DNA of 64,000 nucleotides from Salibacterium aidingense DSM 18341 (GTDB lineage: Bacteria; Bacillota; Bacilli; Bacillales; Marinococcaceae): positions 124,001 to 188,000 of the forward strand of contig NZ_AUCI01000001.1 of NCBI RefSeq assembly GCF_000429685.1. The letters run 5' to 3'. Each line of letters opens with the position of its first letter. Within the stretch, counting starts at the first letter, position 1. Under the pieces are notes generated by a model, which was not told where the DNA came from, did no database searches, and was given only the letters and a program-made list of their open reading frames with translations. This document shows positions 25,434 to 34,156 of the stretch, one piece after another. The position numbers and the translations under genes are program-made.

Positions 25434-26474
25434 TCAGGGATGTTCGGTTGGCAGTTCCTCCGCCCTTTTCGTCGTTGGAGCAGGAACATCTATCACAGCT
25501 CCGTTTTCGCGCTGCGAACGAATCGCTGCTTCAATAACTTCCTGTCCTGCTAACGCATCTGCCCCTGAGGCTTCCATCTGCGCCGGATCGGTTCCATCTT
25601 TTACCTGCTGAATAAAATGAAAGAGTCTATTTTTAAAGGTTTCCTGAAAGCTTCCGACTCCTGTCATGATGGAGTTTCTCAGGACAAGCAGTTCATCGCT
25701 TTCATGAGGATAAAAAGTAAAATTCTCGTATACATTGTCTATGACAAAGCGGCCCTTATTTCCTGCTACTTCACAATATTCGATAGGGTGACGGCCGGCC
25801 ATATCATAACTCCCGGTTAGATGGCCGACAGCGCCTGAGGCAAATTCGAGATTAATAGAGGCGGTTGACCAGATGGTACGTCCCGGTGCTTTTGTCATAA
25901 AAGCCTGAACCCGTTTAATATCTCCGGCAAAATAACGGATGACATCTATCGAATGGGGATGAAGAGCACGGAGATGAAACCATGGGCTCGATTCGTTTGG
26001 ATTTTGGATGGTTAACTTCATGTTGACAAACAGGAGGTCTCCCAGCCGTCCCTCTCCAATCAGCTCCCTGCCTTTATATGCAGCGGGAACAAAACGGTGG
26101 TTCAAATTACTTACCAGTCTGACGTTTTTTTCAGCAGCTGCCTGAACCATTTCCCGTGCCTGTTCTATATTATTGGAAATCGGCTTTTCGACCAGAACAT
26201 CCTTGCCTGCGTCAATAGCTGCCATGGCAGGTTCAAAATGATCTCCGCCATTTTCCTCCCCGGCTGCAGCAATACTGATCACATCGATTTCTTCCCGCGA
26301 GAGCATTTCCTCTATATCCGTGTAAGCCTTGCAGTCATAAAGGGAGGCTGCAGCCTGCGCTTGGTCTTCGATAAGATCACAGACAGCGGTAAGTTCTGCA
26401 TCTGGATTTTCCCTGTAATACCGGCAATGTATCTTTCCAATGTTTCCGACTCCAACCACTGCAGTTTTCACCAT
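25434..26474 (-). CDS. Gfo/Idh/MocA-family NAD(P)-dependent oxidoreductase
   Basis: 346 residues. N-terminal Rossmann fold TAVVGVGNIGKIHCRYY, then the hallmark VLVEKPISNN with the catalytic Lys. The C-terminal substrate domain has HPHSIDVIRYFAGDI, where the His and Asp are typical catalytic residues. It oxidises or epimerises a sugar or cyclitol with NAD(P). ATG 26474 overlaps the stop of the isomerase gene (TGATG), indicating coupling; a TTG one codon earlier is less likely. Part of the ABC importer operon. Confidence 0.88.
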   Translation of the reverse strand: MVKTAVVGVGNIGKIHCRYYRENPDAELTAVCDLIEDQAQAAASLYDCKAYTDIEEMLSREEIDVISIAAAGEENGGDHFEPAMAAIDAGKDVLVEKPISNNIEQAREMVQAAAEKNVRLVSNLNHRFVPAAYKGRELIGEGRLGDLLFVNMKLTIQNPNESSPWFHLRALHPHSIDVIRYFAGDIKRVQAFMTKAPGRTIWSTASINLEFASGAVGHLTGSYDMAGRHPIEYCEVAGNKGRFVIDNVYENFTFYPHESDELLVLRNSIMTGVGSFQETFKNRLFHFIQQVKDGTDPAQMEASGADALAGQEVIEAAIRSQRENGAVIDVPAPTTKRAEELPTEHP

Positions 26475-27298
26475 CAATGAACACCCTTTCTTTCTTTTGC
26501 TTCCTGAAACAACCGACTCAAGTATCCATGGCTTTCCCCGGCGATCGCTGTGACCTGAGGAAGCTCATACTCCCCGGCTCCGATAATTTCCAGTACCACT
26601 GCTCCTGAATAGCCTGTATCCATCATTTTTTCTGTTATTTCTTGTAACGGAACCGTGCCCCGGCCCGCAATCTGATGTTCTGGAGCGGCAATTTTCAACT
26701 GCTCTAAAAATGTATCACGGATGTGAGTATGGATGATGTTATCCTGCAGGGCTTCAATGGCAGCCACCGGATCATCCCCGACACGGCCAACGTGGGTCGC
26801 ATCAAAATTCAGGCCGAGCGCAGGGTTCTTCACCTCTTGGAGCAGGCGCTCCGCTGTCCGGGTGTTGTAAATACTTTGCCCGTAATGCAGCTTGAGCGCG
26901 TACTGAATTCCTGCTTCTCCTGCAGCCTGAGCCAATTCTTCTATCGCGCGGAGGGAGGCTTCTGTCTGTTTTTCATCATCAGATTTCCCGCCGCTTCCTG
27001 TCGTTACCATTGGAATGCCGAGTTTTGCAGCACGGTCAAACACTCTCTTTGTTCTTTCCCGATTTTCCGGGACTAAAATATCTGTGGCGGCCTCAACACA
27101 ATAAAGGTCGAGTTCCATTTCTTCTGCCCACTGACGAATCTCCTTAAGTTCCGCCTCCTCCGCTGTATCACTCAAGTGCTCAGCCATTCCGACAATCGAA
27201 GCCAGCTCCACTCCCTGGTACCCGCTGAATTTAATATATTCCAGCGCCGTTTTTAAATCATAGCCGCCAAATAATACGGAATTCACCCCTAATTTCAT
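26474..27298 (-). CDS. Sugar phosphate isomerase/epimerase, TIM barrel
   Basis: 274 residues of the xylose isomerase-like / AP endonuclease 2 superfamily. Features: KLGVNSVLFGGYDLKTALEY at the N-terminus, LGLNFDATHVGRVGDDP with metal Asp and His, NIIHTHIRD (metal His) and GAVVLEIIGAGE with the metal Glu. Proteins of this type beside Gfo/Idh oxidoreductases isomerise or dehydrate sugar or inositol derivatives. The precise substrate is unknown. RBS AGAAAGGAG lies upstream, 20 nt after the permease gene. Confidence 0.85.
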   Translation of the reverse strand: MKLGVNSVLFGGYDLKTALEYIKFSGYQGVELASIVGMAEHLSDTAEEAELKEIRQWAEEMELDLYCVEAATDILVPENRERTKRVFDRAAKLGIPMVTTGSGGKSDDEKQTEASLRAIEELAQAAGEAGIQYALKLHYGQSIYNTRTAERLLQEVKNPALGLNFDATHVGRVGDDPVAAIEALQDNIIHTHIRDTFLEQLKIAAPEHQIAGRGTVPLQEITEKMMDTGYSGAVVLEIIGAGEYELPQVTAIAGESHGYLSRLFQEAKERKGVH

Positions 27299-27318
27299 AG
27301 CTTTCTCCTTTCTGTTTT

Positions 27319-28224
27319 TCAGCCTTTGACTGCTCCCGCCGTCATTCCAGCTACGATTTTCTTATTAAAGAAAATAAACAAGATAAGCGGCGGAATCGAA
27401 ATCAATATGACATTGGCAAATAGGTAATGATACGAGGTGCCAAACATTCCCGTGAAGTTATACAGGGTTAACTGAACGGTTGCATTGTCTGCCCCCGGGA
27501 AAAAATAGAGCATATTTTCAAAATCGTTATACACCTGAATAGAGGACAATACGATAATGGTGGATGTGACCGGCTTCAGTAACGGAAAAATGATCTGAAA
27601 GAATAACCGTAATGGACCGCAGCCGTCTATTAACGCTGCTTCATCAAGCTCTCTAGGAATCGTTGCAACAAAAGCACGGTACAAGATACACGCAAAAGAG
27701 AAGCGGAGCGCACCCTCGAGCAGGACAATACCGGGCATCGTTTTGAACAGCCCCAAGGTTTGCAGAACAGAAATAGTAGGAACAATAGCCGGCGGAAGCA
27801 TTAAACCAATCAGCACCAGGTAATTCAGCTTCTTAGAGAGTCCCTCCCGCCGCGCTAACACAAACGCTGCCATCGAACAGATAATAATTAAAATCAATAT
27901 CGTAAACAGTGTAATGATGGTGCTGTTGAAGAAAGCTAACAGCAGTCTGCCGTCATTGATAGTCAACACTTCTTTGTAATTTTCCAGCATGTGAAAAGAA
28001 TTCGGCCAGCTCAAGTTCATCTGAGCTGCTTCTTCAGCCGGTTTCAATGAGTTAATAAACACAAAATAGAAGGGGACGCCGAAAAAAATCACTGCAGCCA
28101 GGGTGCCGAGAATTTCGGAAACGAGTATTTTTTTTGGTGTTTTTTTCTGAGAAAACCGGACAGCAGATTTTTGAGCAGCCCCGGCGGAGAGCACCTCTTC
28201 CTTATTCTCGTAATGGACACTCAT
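27319..28224 (-). CDS. Sugar ABC transporter permease (MalG type)
   Basis: 301 residues, six membrane helices. The EAA loop AFVATIPRELDEAALIDGCG and the following LFFQIIFPLLKPV are standard for carbohydrate uptake class 1 permeases and contact the ATPase. An N-terminal extension of about 35 basic residues precedes the first helix. It overlaps the MalF-type gene by 4 nt. No ATPase gene is in the operon, so a shared MsmX-type ATPase is expected. Confidence 0.92.
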   Translation of the reverse strand: MSVHYENKEEVLSAGAAQKSAVRFSQKKTPKKILVSEILGTLAAVIFFGVPFYFVFINSLKPAEEAAQMNLSWPNSFHMLENYKEVLTINDGRLLLAFFNSTIITLFTILILIIICSMAAFVLARREGLSKKLNYLVLIGLMLPPAIVPTISVLQTLGLFKTMPGIVLLEGALRFSFACILYRAFVATIPRELDEAALIDGCGPLRLFFQIIFPLLKPVTSTIIVLSSIQVYNDFENMLYFFPGADNATVQLTLYNFTGMFGTSYHYLFANVILISIPPLILFIFFNKKIVAGMTAGAVKG

Positions 28225-29087
28225 AGATCCACCTCTCTCCGGTTAATAAATTTAAAGACGGGAAACGCGATCAATGCTATAAATAAAAACAAGATAACGT
28301 TTCCTGCTGTGGCGAGTCCGTAAAACCCACCGGCATACTGCTTGTAAATGATAGAGGCAAGCACATCGGAACTAAATCCTGGACCGCCGCCGGTCATGGC
28401 CCAAACCAGATCAAAATTTCGAAGTCCGTCTATAAGCGCGAGAATAATAACGGTATTCATCGCAGGCCGGGAGAGGGGAAGTGTAATGTGCCAGAATTCC
28501 TGAAATGAACTGCCTCCGTCAATCTTTAACGCTTCCCGGTATTCCCACGGAATAGCCATAATCCCAGCAATGAAAATAACAGTTGCAATCCCCACCCCCC
28601 GCCAGATATCTGTAAATGCTACCGAAAAAATCGCAAGACTGGGTTCTCCAAGCCAGTTTGGTCCATTGAGTCCAATTTTTGCGAGATTGGAATTGATAAT
28701 GCCGTCTGTCGGATGCATCATCACGCTGAAGGCAATCCCTATCGCTATTGCACTGATCAGAACAGGGAAAAATACAATAGACCGTAAAAGCCCCCGATTT
28801 CTAATCTTTGAACAGAGAAAGACGGCAAACAACAGCCCAAGTACTACTTTTCCTGTGGTAGCGGTGACCGCAAAAAATAGCGTGTTCCGAAACCCTATCC
28901 GCAGCGAAGGTTCCTGAAAAAAGTTAATGAAATTTTCAAACCCTATAAATTCCCAGTCGGTCAAGGTCCACCATGTAAAACTGTAGAAAAAAGACATCAA
29001 GGTTGGAAAAAGGAAAAACAAAAAGTAAATGATGGCGGCCGGCAAAAGGAAATAATAGGAATACATTTTATTATTCATTGTATTCAT
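28221..29087 (-). CDS. Sugar ABC transporter permease (MalF type)
   Basis: 288 residues, six membrane helices. N-terminal YYFLLPAAIIYFLFFLFPTL and the EAA loop IPWEYREALKIDGGSSFQEF with ITLPLSRPAM are diagnostic. It pairs with the next gene to form the membrane channel. The start lies 73 nt downstream of the binding-protein gene, with a large hairpin in between. Confidence 0.92.
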   Translation of the reverse strand: MNTMNNKMYSYYFLLPAAIIYFLFFLFPTLMSFFYSFTWWTLTDWEFIGFENFINFFQEPSLRIGFRNTLFFAVTATTGKVVLGLLFAVFLCSKIRNRGLLRSIVFFPVLISAIAIGIAFSVMMHPTDGIINSNLAKIGLNGPNWLGEPSLAIFSVAFTDIWRGVGIATVIFIAGIMAIPWEYREALKIDGGSSFQEFWHITLPLSRPAMNTVIILALIDGLRNFDLVWAMTGGGPGFSSDVLASIIYKQYAGGFYGLATAGNVILFLFIALIAFPVFKFINRREVDL

Positions 29088-29103
29088 AAATCTCTCTCCT
29101 TTT

Positions 29104-29155
29104 GGGAGGAAAAGGGAAAAGAATTATTTTCCCTTTTCTGCTGTGGCTTCCTCCC
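29104..29155 (-). other. Intercistronic hairpin after the binding-protein gene
   Basis: Nested inverted repeats: outer GGGAGGAA / TTCCTCCC and inner AAAAGGGAAAA / TTTTCCCTTTT. Located between the solute-binding protein and its permeases. Such structures commonly stabilise the upstream message and lower permease expression. Confidence 0.65.
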
Positions 29156-29159
29156 TTAT

Positions 29160-30485
29160 TTACCATCCATCGATCCCAAGCTGATTGGCCTGCTTTTCTG
29201 CATCATCATCATACATTTCCGCTGCTTCTTGAGGTTCCCGGATTCCGGCCCCGACTTCTGATGTAATCTGTGGAAGATTCGCCCCTTTGATCGGGCTTAC
29301 AAATTCCAGAGCAGGGGCCGTACTGCCTTCGTCAAAATACGGCTGCATCTGCTTGACCGCTTCGAACGCATCGTCAGGCACCTGAATACCATCTACCACA
29401 AAGGGACCAATGCTTTTTGCCGCATCGGCATAGATTTCAAGGCCTTCTTTTGAAATGAAGAACTCGACCCATTGTTTTGCAGCTTCCATTTTTTCTGTAT
29501 TTTTATTGATTAACAGGGCATCCGGCATCCAAACGGTAAATCCATTGATATCTTCCGTATCGTTTGGCTGGGGAAAAACACCGATATCACCGATTGCATC
29601 CGGATAGTTTTCTTCCATAATCGGAAGGACCTGGGAAAGCATTGGATAGTGGACCCCTTCTCCGGTAGCAAGCATTTCCATTCCCTGATTATAGGTAGTG
29701 GCATTAAAATCTTCGTTAAAAAAGTTTTCTCCTTCCACCCCCAGCTCCCAAATTTTTTCAAAACCTCTCAGGGCGGCAGACGTGTCTGCAAATTTGGCAT
29801 CCCCGGCTGTATAATTTTCAGCGAATTCCGGCTCTTCTGCCTGAACATTATAAAAATCGGCAAGCAATGGAAGCTGGGCCGTCCAGATTTCGTTATAGGA
29901 AGCAATGACAGCCGTTTTTCCGGCGTCTTTGATCATTTGATTGTTTTCCATCAATTGGTCCCATGTCTTGGGAATCTCCAGATCAAGCTCGTCGTACACC
30001 TTTTTATTATAGAGCCAGGCGCCGACTTGACTTGAATTAGCAGGCACGCCGTATATTCTTCCGTCTGTTGTTACTGTTTCTTTATACGAGTCATGAACAC
30101 GGTCCATATTAGGCTCGTCTGTTAGATCCACAAAGTTTTCCGGCGGGTCGATCGTTTGGAGCAGGGCACCTGAATTGAAGAGCACCAAATCAGACATGTC
30201 ATCTGTTGCCAGCCTGGTTTTTACCACATTCTCCCCTTCTGGTCCTCCAGGACGCTGTTCGATTTCTACGCTGATGTTGTGTTCTTCTTCCACTGCCTCT
30301 GCCACCGCTTCAATACCATTTAAATTAGCCGTTTCACTAACAAGCATGGAGAGTGTAACAGAATCATTACCACTGCTTCCCCCAGCATCGTTACCCGAAG
30401 CTTCACCTCCTCCGTCTCCTCCACAGCCCGCGAGACTTCCTGCCAACAACCATGAACAAGTTACGGCCATAAGCTCTTTTTTCAA
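29160..30485 (-). CDS. Sugar ABC transporter solute-binding lipoprotein
   Basis: 441 residues. Lipoprotein signal with LAGSLAGCGG lipobox, then a Gly/Ser-rich acidic linker and a carbohydrate-binding family 1 domain. TTDGRIYGVPANSSQVGAWL and YNKKVYDELDLEIPKTWDQL are typical hinge and ligand-cleft regions. The mature protein is acidic, as expected for a salt-adapted cell surface. The start is TTG at 30485, with GGGGGAGG 6 nt upstream. First gene of the operon; a cre-like box lies 36-49 nt upstream. Confidence 0.92.
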   Translation of the reverse strand: MKKELMAVTCSWLLAGSLAGCGGDGGGEASGNDAGGSSGNDSVTLSMLVSETANLNGIEAVAEAVEEEHNISVEIEQRPGGPEGENVVKTRLATDDMSDLVLFNSGALLQTIDPPENFVDLTDEPNMDRVHDSYKETVTTDGRIYGVPANSSQVGAWLYNKKVYDELDLEIPKTWDQLMENNQMIKDAGKTAVIASYNEIWTAQLPLLADFYNVQAEEPEFAENYTAGDAKFADTSAALRGFEKIWELGVEGENFFNEDFNATTYNQGMEMLATGEGVHYPMLSQVLPIMEENYPDAIGDIGVFPQPNDTEDINGFTVWMPDALLINKNTEKMEAAKQWVEFFISKEGLEIYADAAKSIGPFVVDGIQVPDDAFEAVKQMQPYFDEGSTAPALEFVSPIKGANLPQITSEVGAGIREPQEAAEMYDDDAEKQANQLGIDGW

Positions 30486-30520
30486 TTTTTCCTCCCCCTC
30501 ATCTAAAAAATGCGCCTATA

Positions 30521-30534
30521 GTTAAGCGCTTACA
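30521..30534 (-). promoter_or_regulatory. CcpA cre-like site
   Basis: On the minus strand TGTAAGCGCTTAAC, matching the cre consensus TGWNANCGNTNWCA at all but the last two positions. It lies just upstream of the sugar importer operon, so carbon catabolite repression is likely. Confidence 0.65.
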
Positions 30535-30553
30535 AAAGTAAGAGTGTTAAGGT

Positions 30554-30951
30554 TTACAGGGTTATGCTCTTGGAACGATGTTTCTCTGGTTCTCCCGACC
30601 GTTTCCGGACGAGCTCAGACTGCTTCCAGCTGGGTAACTGCTCTCTGACGATAATACCGGGAATGAATCTTTCTAATATTATAGCTGCGTAAATCATCGT
30701 AAACTTCATGTCCTGCAGCACTGTATTTATCTTAATATTATGATATTTCTGGAAGATATTCATGGTCATTATGGACAATTTTCCAAAAGTGAAAAACCGC
30801 CTGCTGCTTTCCCTTTCAGATTTTATAGCGGATTCAGCCAAAAACAGGTGCTTCTTATAATCCCATGTCCTTTCCGCCGGCTTTTAAATTCTACTGCTGT
30901 TTTGACTATTTCTGGATGACATGATAAGATTATGAATAATTACATAAGGAA
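30554..30951. other. Intergenic region, no convincing gene
   Basis: About 400 bases between the importer operon and the thiamine riboswitch. A minus-strand open frame of 95 codons (30554-30841) begins at TTG without a ribosome-binding site and has no recognisable domain, so it is probably chance. Promoter for the riboswitch transcript is expected near 30900-30945. Confidence 0.5.
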
Positions 30952-31048
30952 GTCCACTAGGGGCGCTGTCACAGCTGAGATAAGGAATGTCTTAAATTCC
31001 TTGGTCCCTTTGAACCTGCTCTGGTTAGTACCAGCGAAGGGAAGTGGA
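30952..31048 (+). promoter_or_regulatory. TPP riboswitch (thi-box)
   Basis: The aptamer core is complete: P1 strand TCCAC with CTAGGGG, GCTGAGA at 30974, then CCCTTTGAACCTGCTCTGG, TTAGTACCAGCGAAGGGA and the closing GTGGA. It binds thiamine pyrophosphate. The 3' strand of P1 continues as GTGGAGCCGGC, which can instead pair with GCCGCTCCAT of the downstream terminator. That gives a transcription-attenuation switch that shuts off tenA-ykoEDC when thiamine is plentiful. Confidence 0.96.
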
Positions 31049-31118
31049 GCCGGCAAAACCTGTCTTTTTGGGACAGAAAGGCGTATAACGTCTTTTCATC
31101 CATATTATCTCCTATGAC

Positions 31119-31152
31119 AGAGCCGCTCCATTTCCGGAGTGGCTCTTTTTTG
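31119..31152 (+). terminator. Riboswitch-controlled terminator
   Basis: AGAGCCGCTCC and GGAGTGGCTC form a stem followed by TTTTTT, 37 nt before the tenA start. Its left arm is complementary to GTGGAGCCGGC at the end of the TPP aptamer. Confidence 0.9.
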
Positions 31153-31188
31153 TGTAATCAAAATCATAGGAAAGCGGGGAAGATATTT

Positions 31189-31887
31189 ATGCGTTTTTCA
31201 GAAAAATTACGACAAAAGGCAGACCACATGTTCACATCCTGCTATGATCATCCTTTCATTCAGGGGATCGGAAAAGGCCATTTGGAAAAGGAACAGCTTA
31301 TTCATTACGTGAAACAGGACTATGAGTACTTAAATGCCATGATTCAGGCCCGGGCGATCGGCATGGCCAAATGCACCACCCGTGAAGATATGGAAATGTT
31401 CCATACCGGCATCGGCTTTATTTTAAACAGCGAAATTCATCCGCATCACAATTTATGCGACCAGGCCGGCGTCGGTTATGATGAGCTGCAGGGCTATCCG
31501 CTCGCACCCGTGGCCCAGCATTACGCCAAACACATGCTGCATACGGCATATGAAGGAAACCTTGGGGATATTATCGCGGCCACCCTGCCGTGCCCATGGA
31601 TCTATCTTTATGTAGGAGAGCGGCTCGTTCAGGAATTTGCGCCGGAGGAAACACATCCGTTCTACGGCTGGATTTCCTTTTACGGAAAACAGGAAGAACC
31701 ACGGATGCAGGAGTATTTGGATAAACTGGATCAGATGGCTGAAACAGCGACCGAAGAAGAATTAAACCGCTGGGAAGAACATTTCATTGATGGCTGCCAG
31801 CTGGAATACATGTTTTTTGATATGGCCTATAAAGTAGAAGACTGGCCGTTTGCGGAAGGAAAACAGCCGGAGCGTGCGGAAAAATGA
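31189..31887 (+). CDS. tenA: Thiaminase II / aminopyrimidine aminohydrolase
   Basis: 232 residues from ATG 31189, preceded by GCGGGGAAG; the frame is open further upstream through the terminator but without a site. Asp44, the Tyr pair near 45-47 and Cys135 in TLPCPWIY sit at the same positions as in Bacillus TenA, and a Glu near 206 (QLEYMFF) completes the site. It hydrolyses aminomethyl-pyrimidine breakdown products of thiamine to HMP for salvage. It overlaps ykoE by 4 nt and is under the TPP riboswitch. Confidence 0.93.
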   Translation: MRFSEKLRQKADHMFTSCYDHPFIQGIGKGHLEKEQLIHYVKQDYEYLNAMIQARAIGMAKCTTREDMEMFHTGIGFILNSEIHPHHNLCDQAGVGYDELQGYPLAPVAQHYAKHMLHTAYEGNLGDIIAATLPCPWIYLYVGERLVQEFAPEETHPFYGWISFYGKQEEPRMQEYLDKLDQMAETATEEELNRWEEHFIDGCQLEYMFFDMAYKVEDWPFAEGKQPERAEK

Positions 31888-32483
31888 AGCAGAAACGAAC
31901 CATGAACCTCCGTGAAATTGTTGTAATGGCTTTTATTTCTGCCGTGTTTGGTGTCCTCTATTTGATCTGGATTTTTCTCGGGCAGATGGTGACGGGGGTG
32001 CTTGGCCCGGTGGGAGGCGGGCTGATGGCTGGATTCTGGATTATGGCTCCTATTGTCTGTGCCCTCATCATTCAGAAACCGGGAGCTGCCCTGTTCGCTG
32101 AATTAATCGCAGCCGGTACCGAAGTTATGGTTGGTTCCGTCAACGCCGGCTCTGTGCTGATCCTCGGGGTCACGCAGGGGCTTGGAGCGGAGATTATTTT
32201 TGCGATGTTTCGTTACCGCAGCTTTAAGATGCCTGTGCTTATGCTCGCAGGGATGGCCGGTACATTCGCAAGCTTTGTCACGCAGTTCGCCATGTACGGG
32301 TACAGCCAGTATGCTTCAATTGTAGTCTGGCTGATGCTGGGAACCATGCTGTTGAGCGGCATCCTGCTTGCCGGATGGGCGAGTCATTATTTAACCTTTG
32401 CTCTCGCCCGCACCGGCGTCCTTCATAACTTTGCCATTGGGAAATCGGAATACCAACGAAATAAGCAGGAGCCTGCATCATGA
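31884..32483 (+). CDS. ykoE: Thiamine-precursor ECF transporter substrate component
   Basis: 199 residues with about five to six membrane helices. The N-terminus LREIVVMAFISAVFGVLYLI and the GPVGGGLMAGFWIMAP loop match the YkoE family, the substrate-binding S component of the YkoEDC importer for thiamine or hydroxymethylpyrimidine. Its start overlaps tenA and its stop overlaps ykoD, each by ATGA. Confidence 0.9.
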   Translation: MKQKRTMNLREIVVMAFISAVFGVLYLIWIFLGQMVTGVLGPVGGGLMAGFWIMAPIVCALIIQKPGAALFAELIAAGTEVMVGSVNAGSVLILGVTQGLGAEIIFAMFRYRSFKMPVLMLAGMAGTFASFVTQFAMYGYSQYASIVVWLMLGTMLLSGILLAGWASHYLTFALARTGVLHNFAIGKSEYQRNKQEPAS

Positions 32484-34156
32484 GTTATATTCAAGCAAAA
32501 GAACTCAGCGTCACGTACCCGATGGAAGAGATTCCTGCTCTTCCGCCATTAAATCTCGACATCAGAAAAGGAGAGAAAATCCTGATCCTTGGGCCGAGCG
32601 GCAGTGGCAAAAGCACCCTTGCCCTTGCCCTGCAGGGGTTAATCCCAAGAACGATAGAAGCGGAGAAAACAGGCAATGTTTCAGTAGACGGGACCGCTCC
32701 GGAAAACTGGGCTATCGCTGAAGCATGCCGTCATATCGGAATTTTATTTCAGGATCCTGACACCCAATTCTGTATGGAAACCGTGGAAGATGAAATTATT
32801 TTCGGAATGGAAAATATCGGACTTCCCGTTGGGGAGATGGAGGAAAGACTGAAAGAAGTGCTTAAAATAACCGGACTAGAGCAACGGCGTTTGGAACGGT
32901 TAAGCAGTCTATCCGGCGGATTAAAGCAGAAAGCAGCAATCGCCTGCCTGCTCGCCCTTGATTCGGATACGTATGTTCTTGATGAACCAACCGCTAACCT
33001 GGACCCGCAGAGTACCGAAGATATTTTACAGTTATGGATCGACATTGCGGACCGTCAAAATAAAACTCTGCTTTTTATTGAGCATAAAATGGAGAGCATT
33101 TTGGAAGAGATCGACCGTGTGATTGCGCTGCGAAAAGAGGGCGGCATTCTCGCAGAAGGGCCGCCCCGGGAAATATTTCGTCGGTCTCTTCCGGCCCTTG
33201 AAGAGCAGGGCGTATGGGTACCGGAGATCTGCCGCGAAGCTCTGGTACGGGAAGCGGAAGGAAAAATCACCTGGGACCAGCTTCCGCTTAACCTCAAGGA
33301 ATGGGAAGCGGAATGCAGCCGGCACGGCATCGTAAAAACAAGGATAGAAAATAAAACCCCTGCCCGGCCGGCAATGGACACGATTCCTATACTCGAAGCT
33401 TCCGGTCTTTCGTTTTTCTATGATAAAAAACAGGTGCTCCGTGATGTCTGCTTCACCCTGCAGGCCGGGGAATTTGCGGCTCTTGTCGGTGCCAATGGGG
33501 CCGGCAAAAGCACCCTGGCCCATATTATATCCGGAATTCACAGCCCCTCCAACGGGACGCTTCTTCGAAAAGGAAAACCGTCGGAAACCTGGCAGCCGGA
33601 TGACATCATGAAGCAGACCGGGTTTGTCTTCCAGAATCCAGAGCATCAGTTCATCACGGACACGGTCGAAGAAGAACTGACGTATGGATGGCGGATGGCT
33701 GGAATGGGGCCAGAAGAGTGGAAAACAGAACTGGAAGAAATGCTGGATCTCTTTCAGCTGCAGGAAAAGCGCAAGGCGAATCCTTTTTCGCTGAGTCAGG
33801 GCCAGAAACGCCGACTCTCCGTGGCCACCATGCTCACCAGTGATCAGGAGCTGCTGGTGCTGGATGAGCCGACATTTGGTCAGGATGAAGCAAACACCAA
33901 TGCACTGATGAACATTTTAAAACGACTTCACCGCCAGGGTAAAACCATTTTAATGATTACCCATGATATGGAACTCGTTGATCAGTACACCGAAAACGTA
34001 CTGCTGCTCGATCAAGGTACGATCGCCTATGAAGGCAGGACAGCGTCTTTTTTTGAGCAGACAGCCATGCTGCATTGGGCTTCCGTTCAGGCTCCGGTTT
34101 CCCGCGAATTGCGGCAGTGGCGGTTCGCATTGGAAAGGCAGGAAGCCCCATGCTAG
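32480..34156 (+). CDS. ykoD: ECF transporter ATPase with two ABC domains
   Basis: 558 residues, a fusion of two ABC ATPase domains. Domain 1 (about 1-240) has Walker A LGPSGSGKSTLALA, signature SLSGGLKQK and Walker B DTYVLDEPTANLDP. Domain 2 (about 300-540) has GANGAGKSTLAHII, SLSQGQKRRLS and LLVLDEPTFGQDE. Q-loops FQDPDTQF and FQNPEHQF are typical of energy-coupling-factor ATPases. The protein powers thiamine-precursor uptake with YkoE and YkoC. It overlaps ykoC by 7 nt. Confidence 0.94.
   Translation: MSYIQAKELSVTYPMEEIPALPPLNLDIRKGEKILILGPSGSGKSTLALALQGLIPRTIEAEKTGNVSVDGTAPENWAIAEACRHIGILFQDPDTQFCMETVEDEIIFGMENIGLPVGEMEERLKEVLKITGLEQRRLERLSSLSGGLKQKAAIACLLALDSDTYVLDEPTANLDPQSTEDILQLWIDIADRQNKTLLFIEHKMESILEEIDRVIALRKEGGILAEGPPREIFRRSLPALEEQGVWVPEICREALVREAEGKITWDQLPLNLKEWEAECSRHGIVKTRIENKTPARPAMDTIPILEASGLSFFYDKKQVLRDVCFTLQAGEFAALVGANGAGKSTLAHIISGIHSPSNGTLLRKGKPSETWQPDDIMKQTGFVFQNPEHQFITDTVEEELTYGWRMAGMGPEEWKTELEEMLDLFQLQEKRKANPFSLSQGQKRRLSVATMLTSDQELLVLDEPTFGQDEANTNALMNILKRLHRQGKTILMITHDMELVDQYTENVLLLDQGTIAYEGRTASFFEQTAMLHWASVQAPVSRELRQWRFALERQEAPC

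Noticed and set aside
30554-30841. Minus-strand 95-codon open frame
   Set aside because: TTG start without a ribosome-binding site, no domain or composition typical of a gene, and located in a promoter region.
30932-31117. Plus-strand 61-codon frame
   Set aside because: It coincides with the TPP riboswitch aptamer, which is structural RNA.
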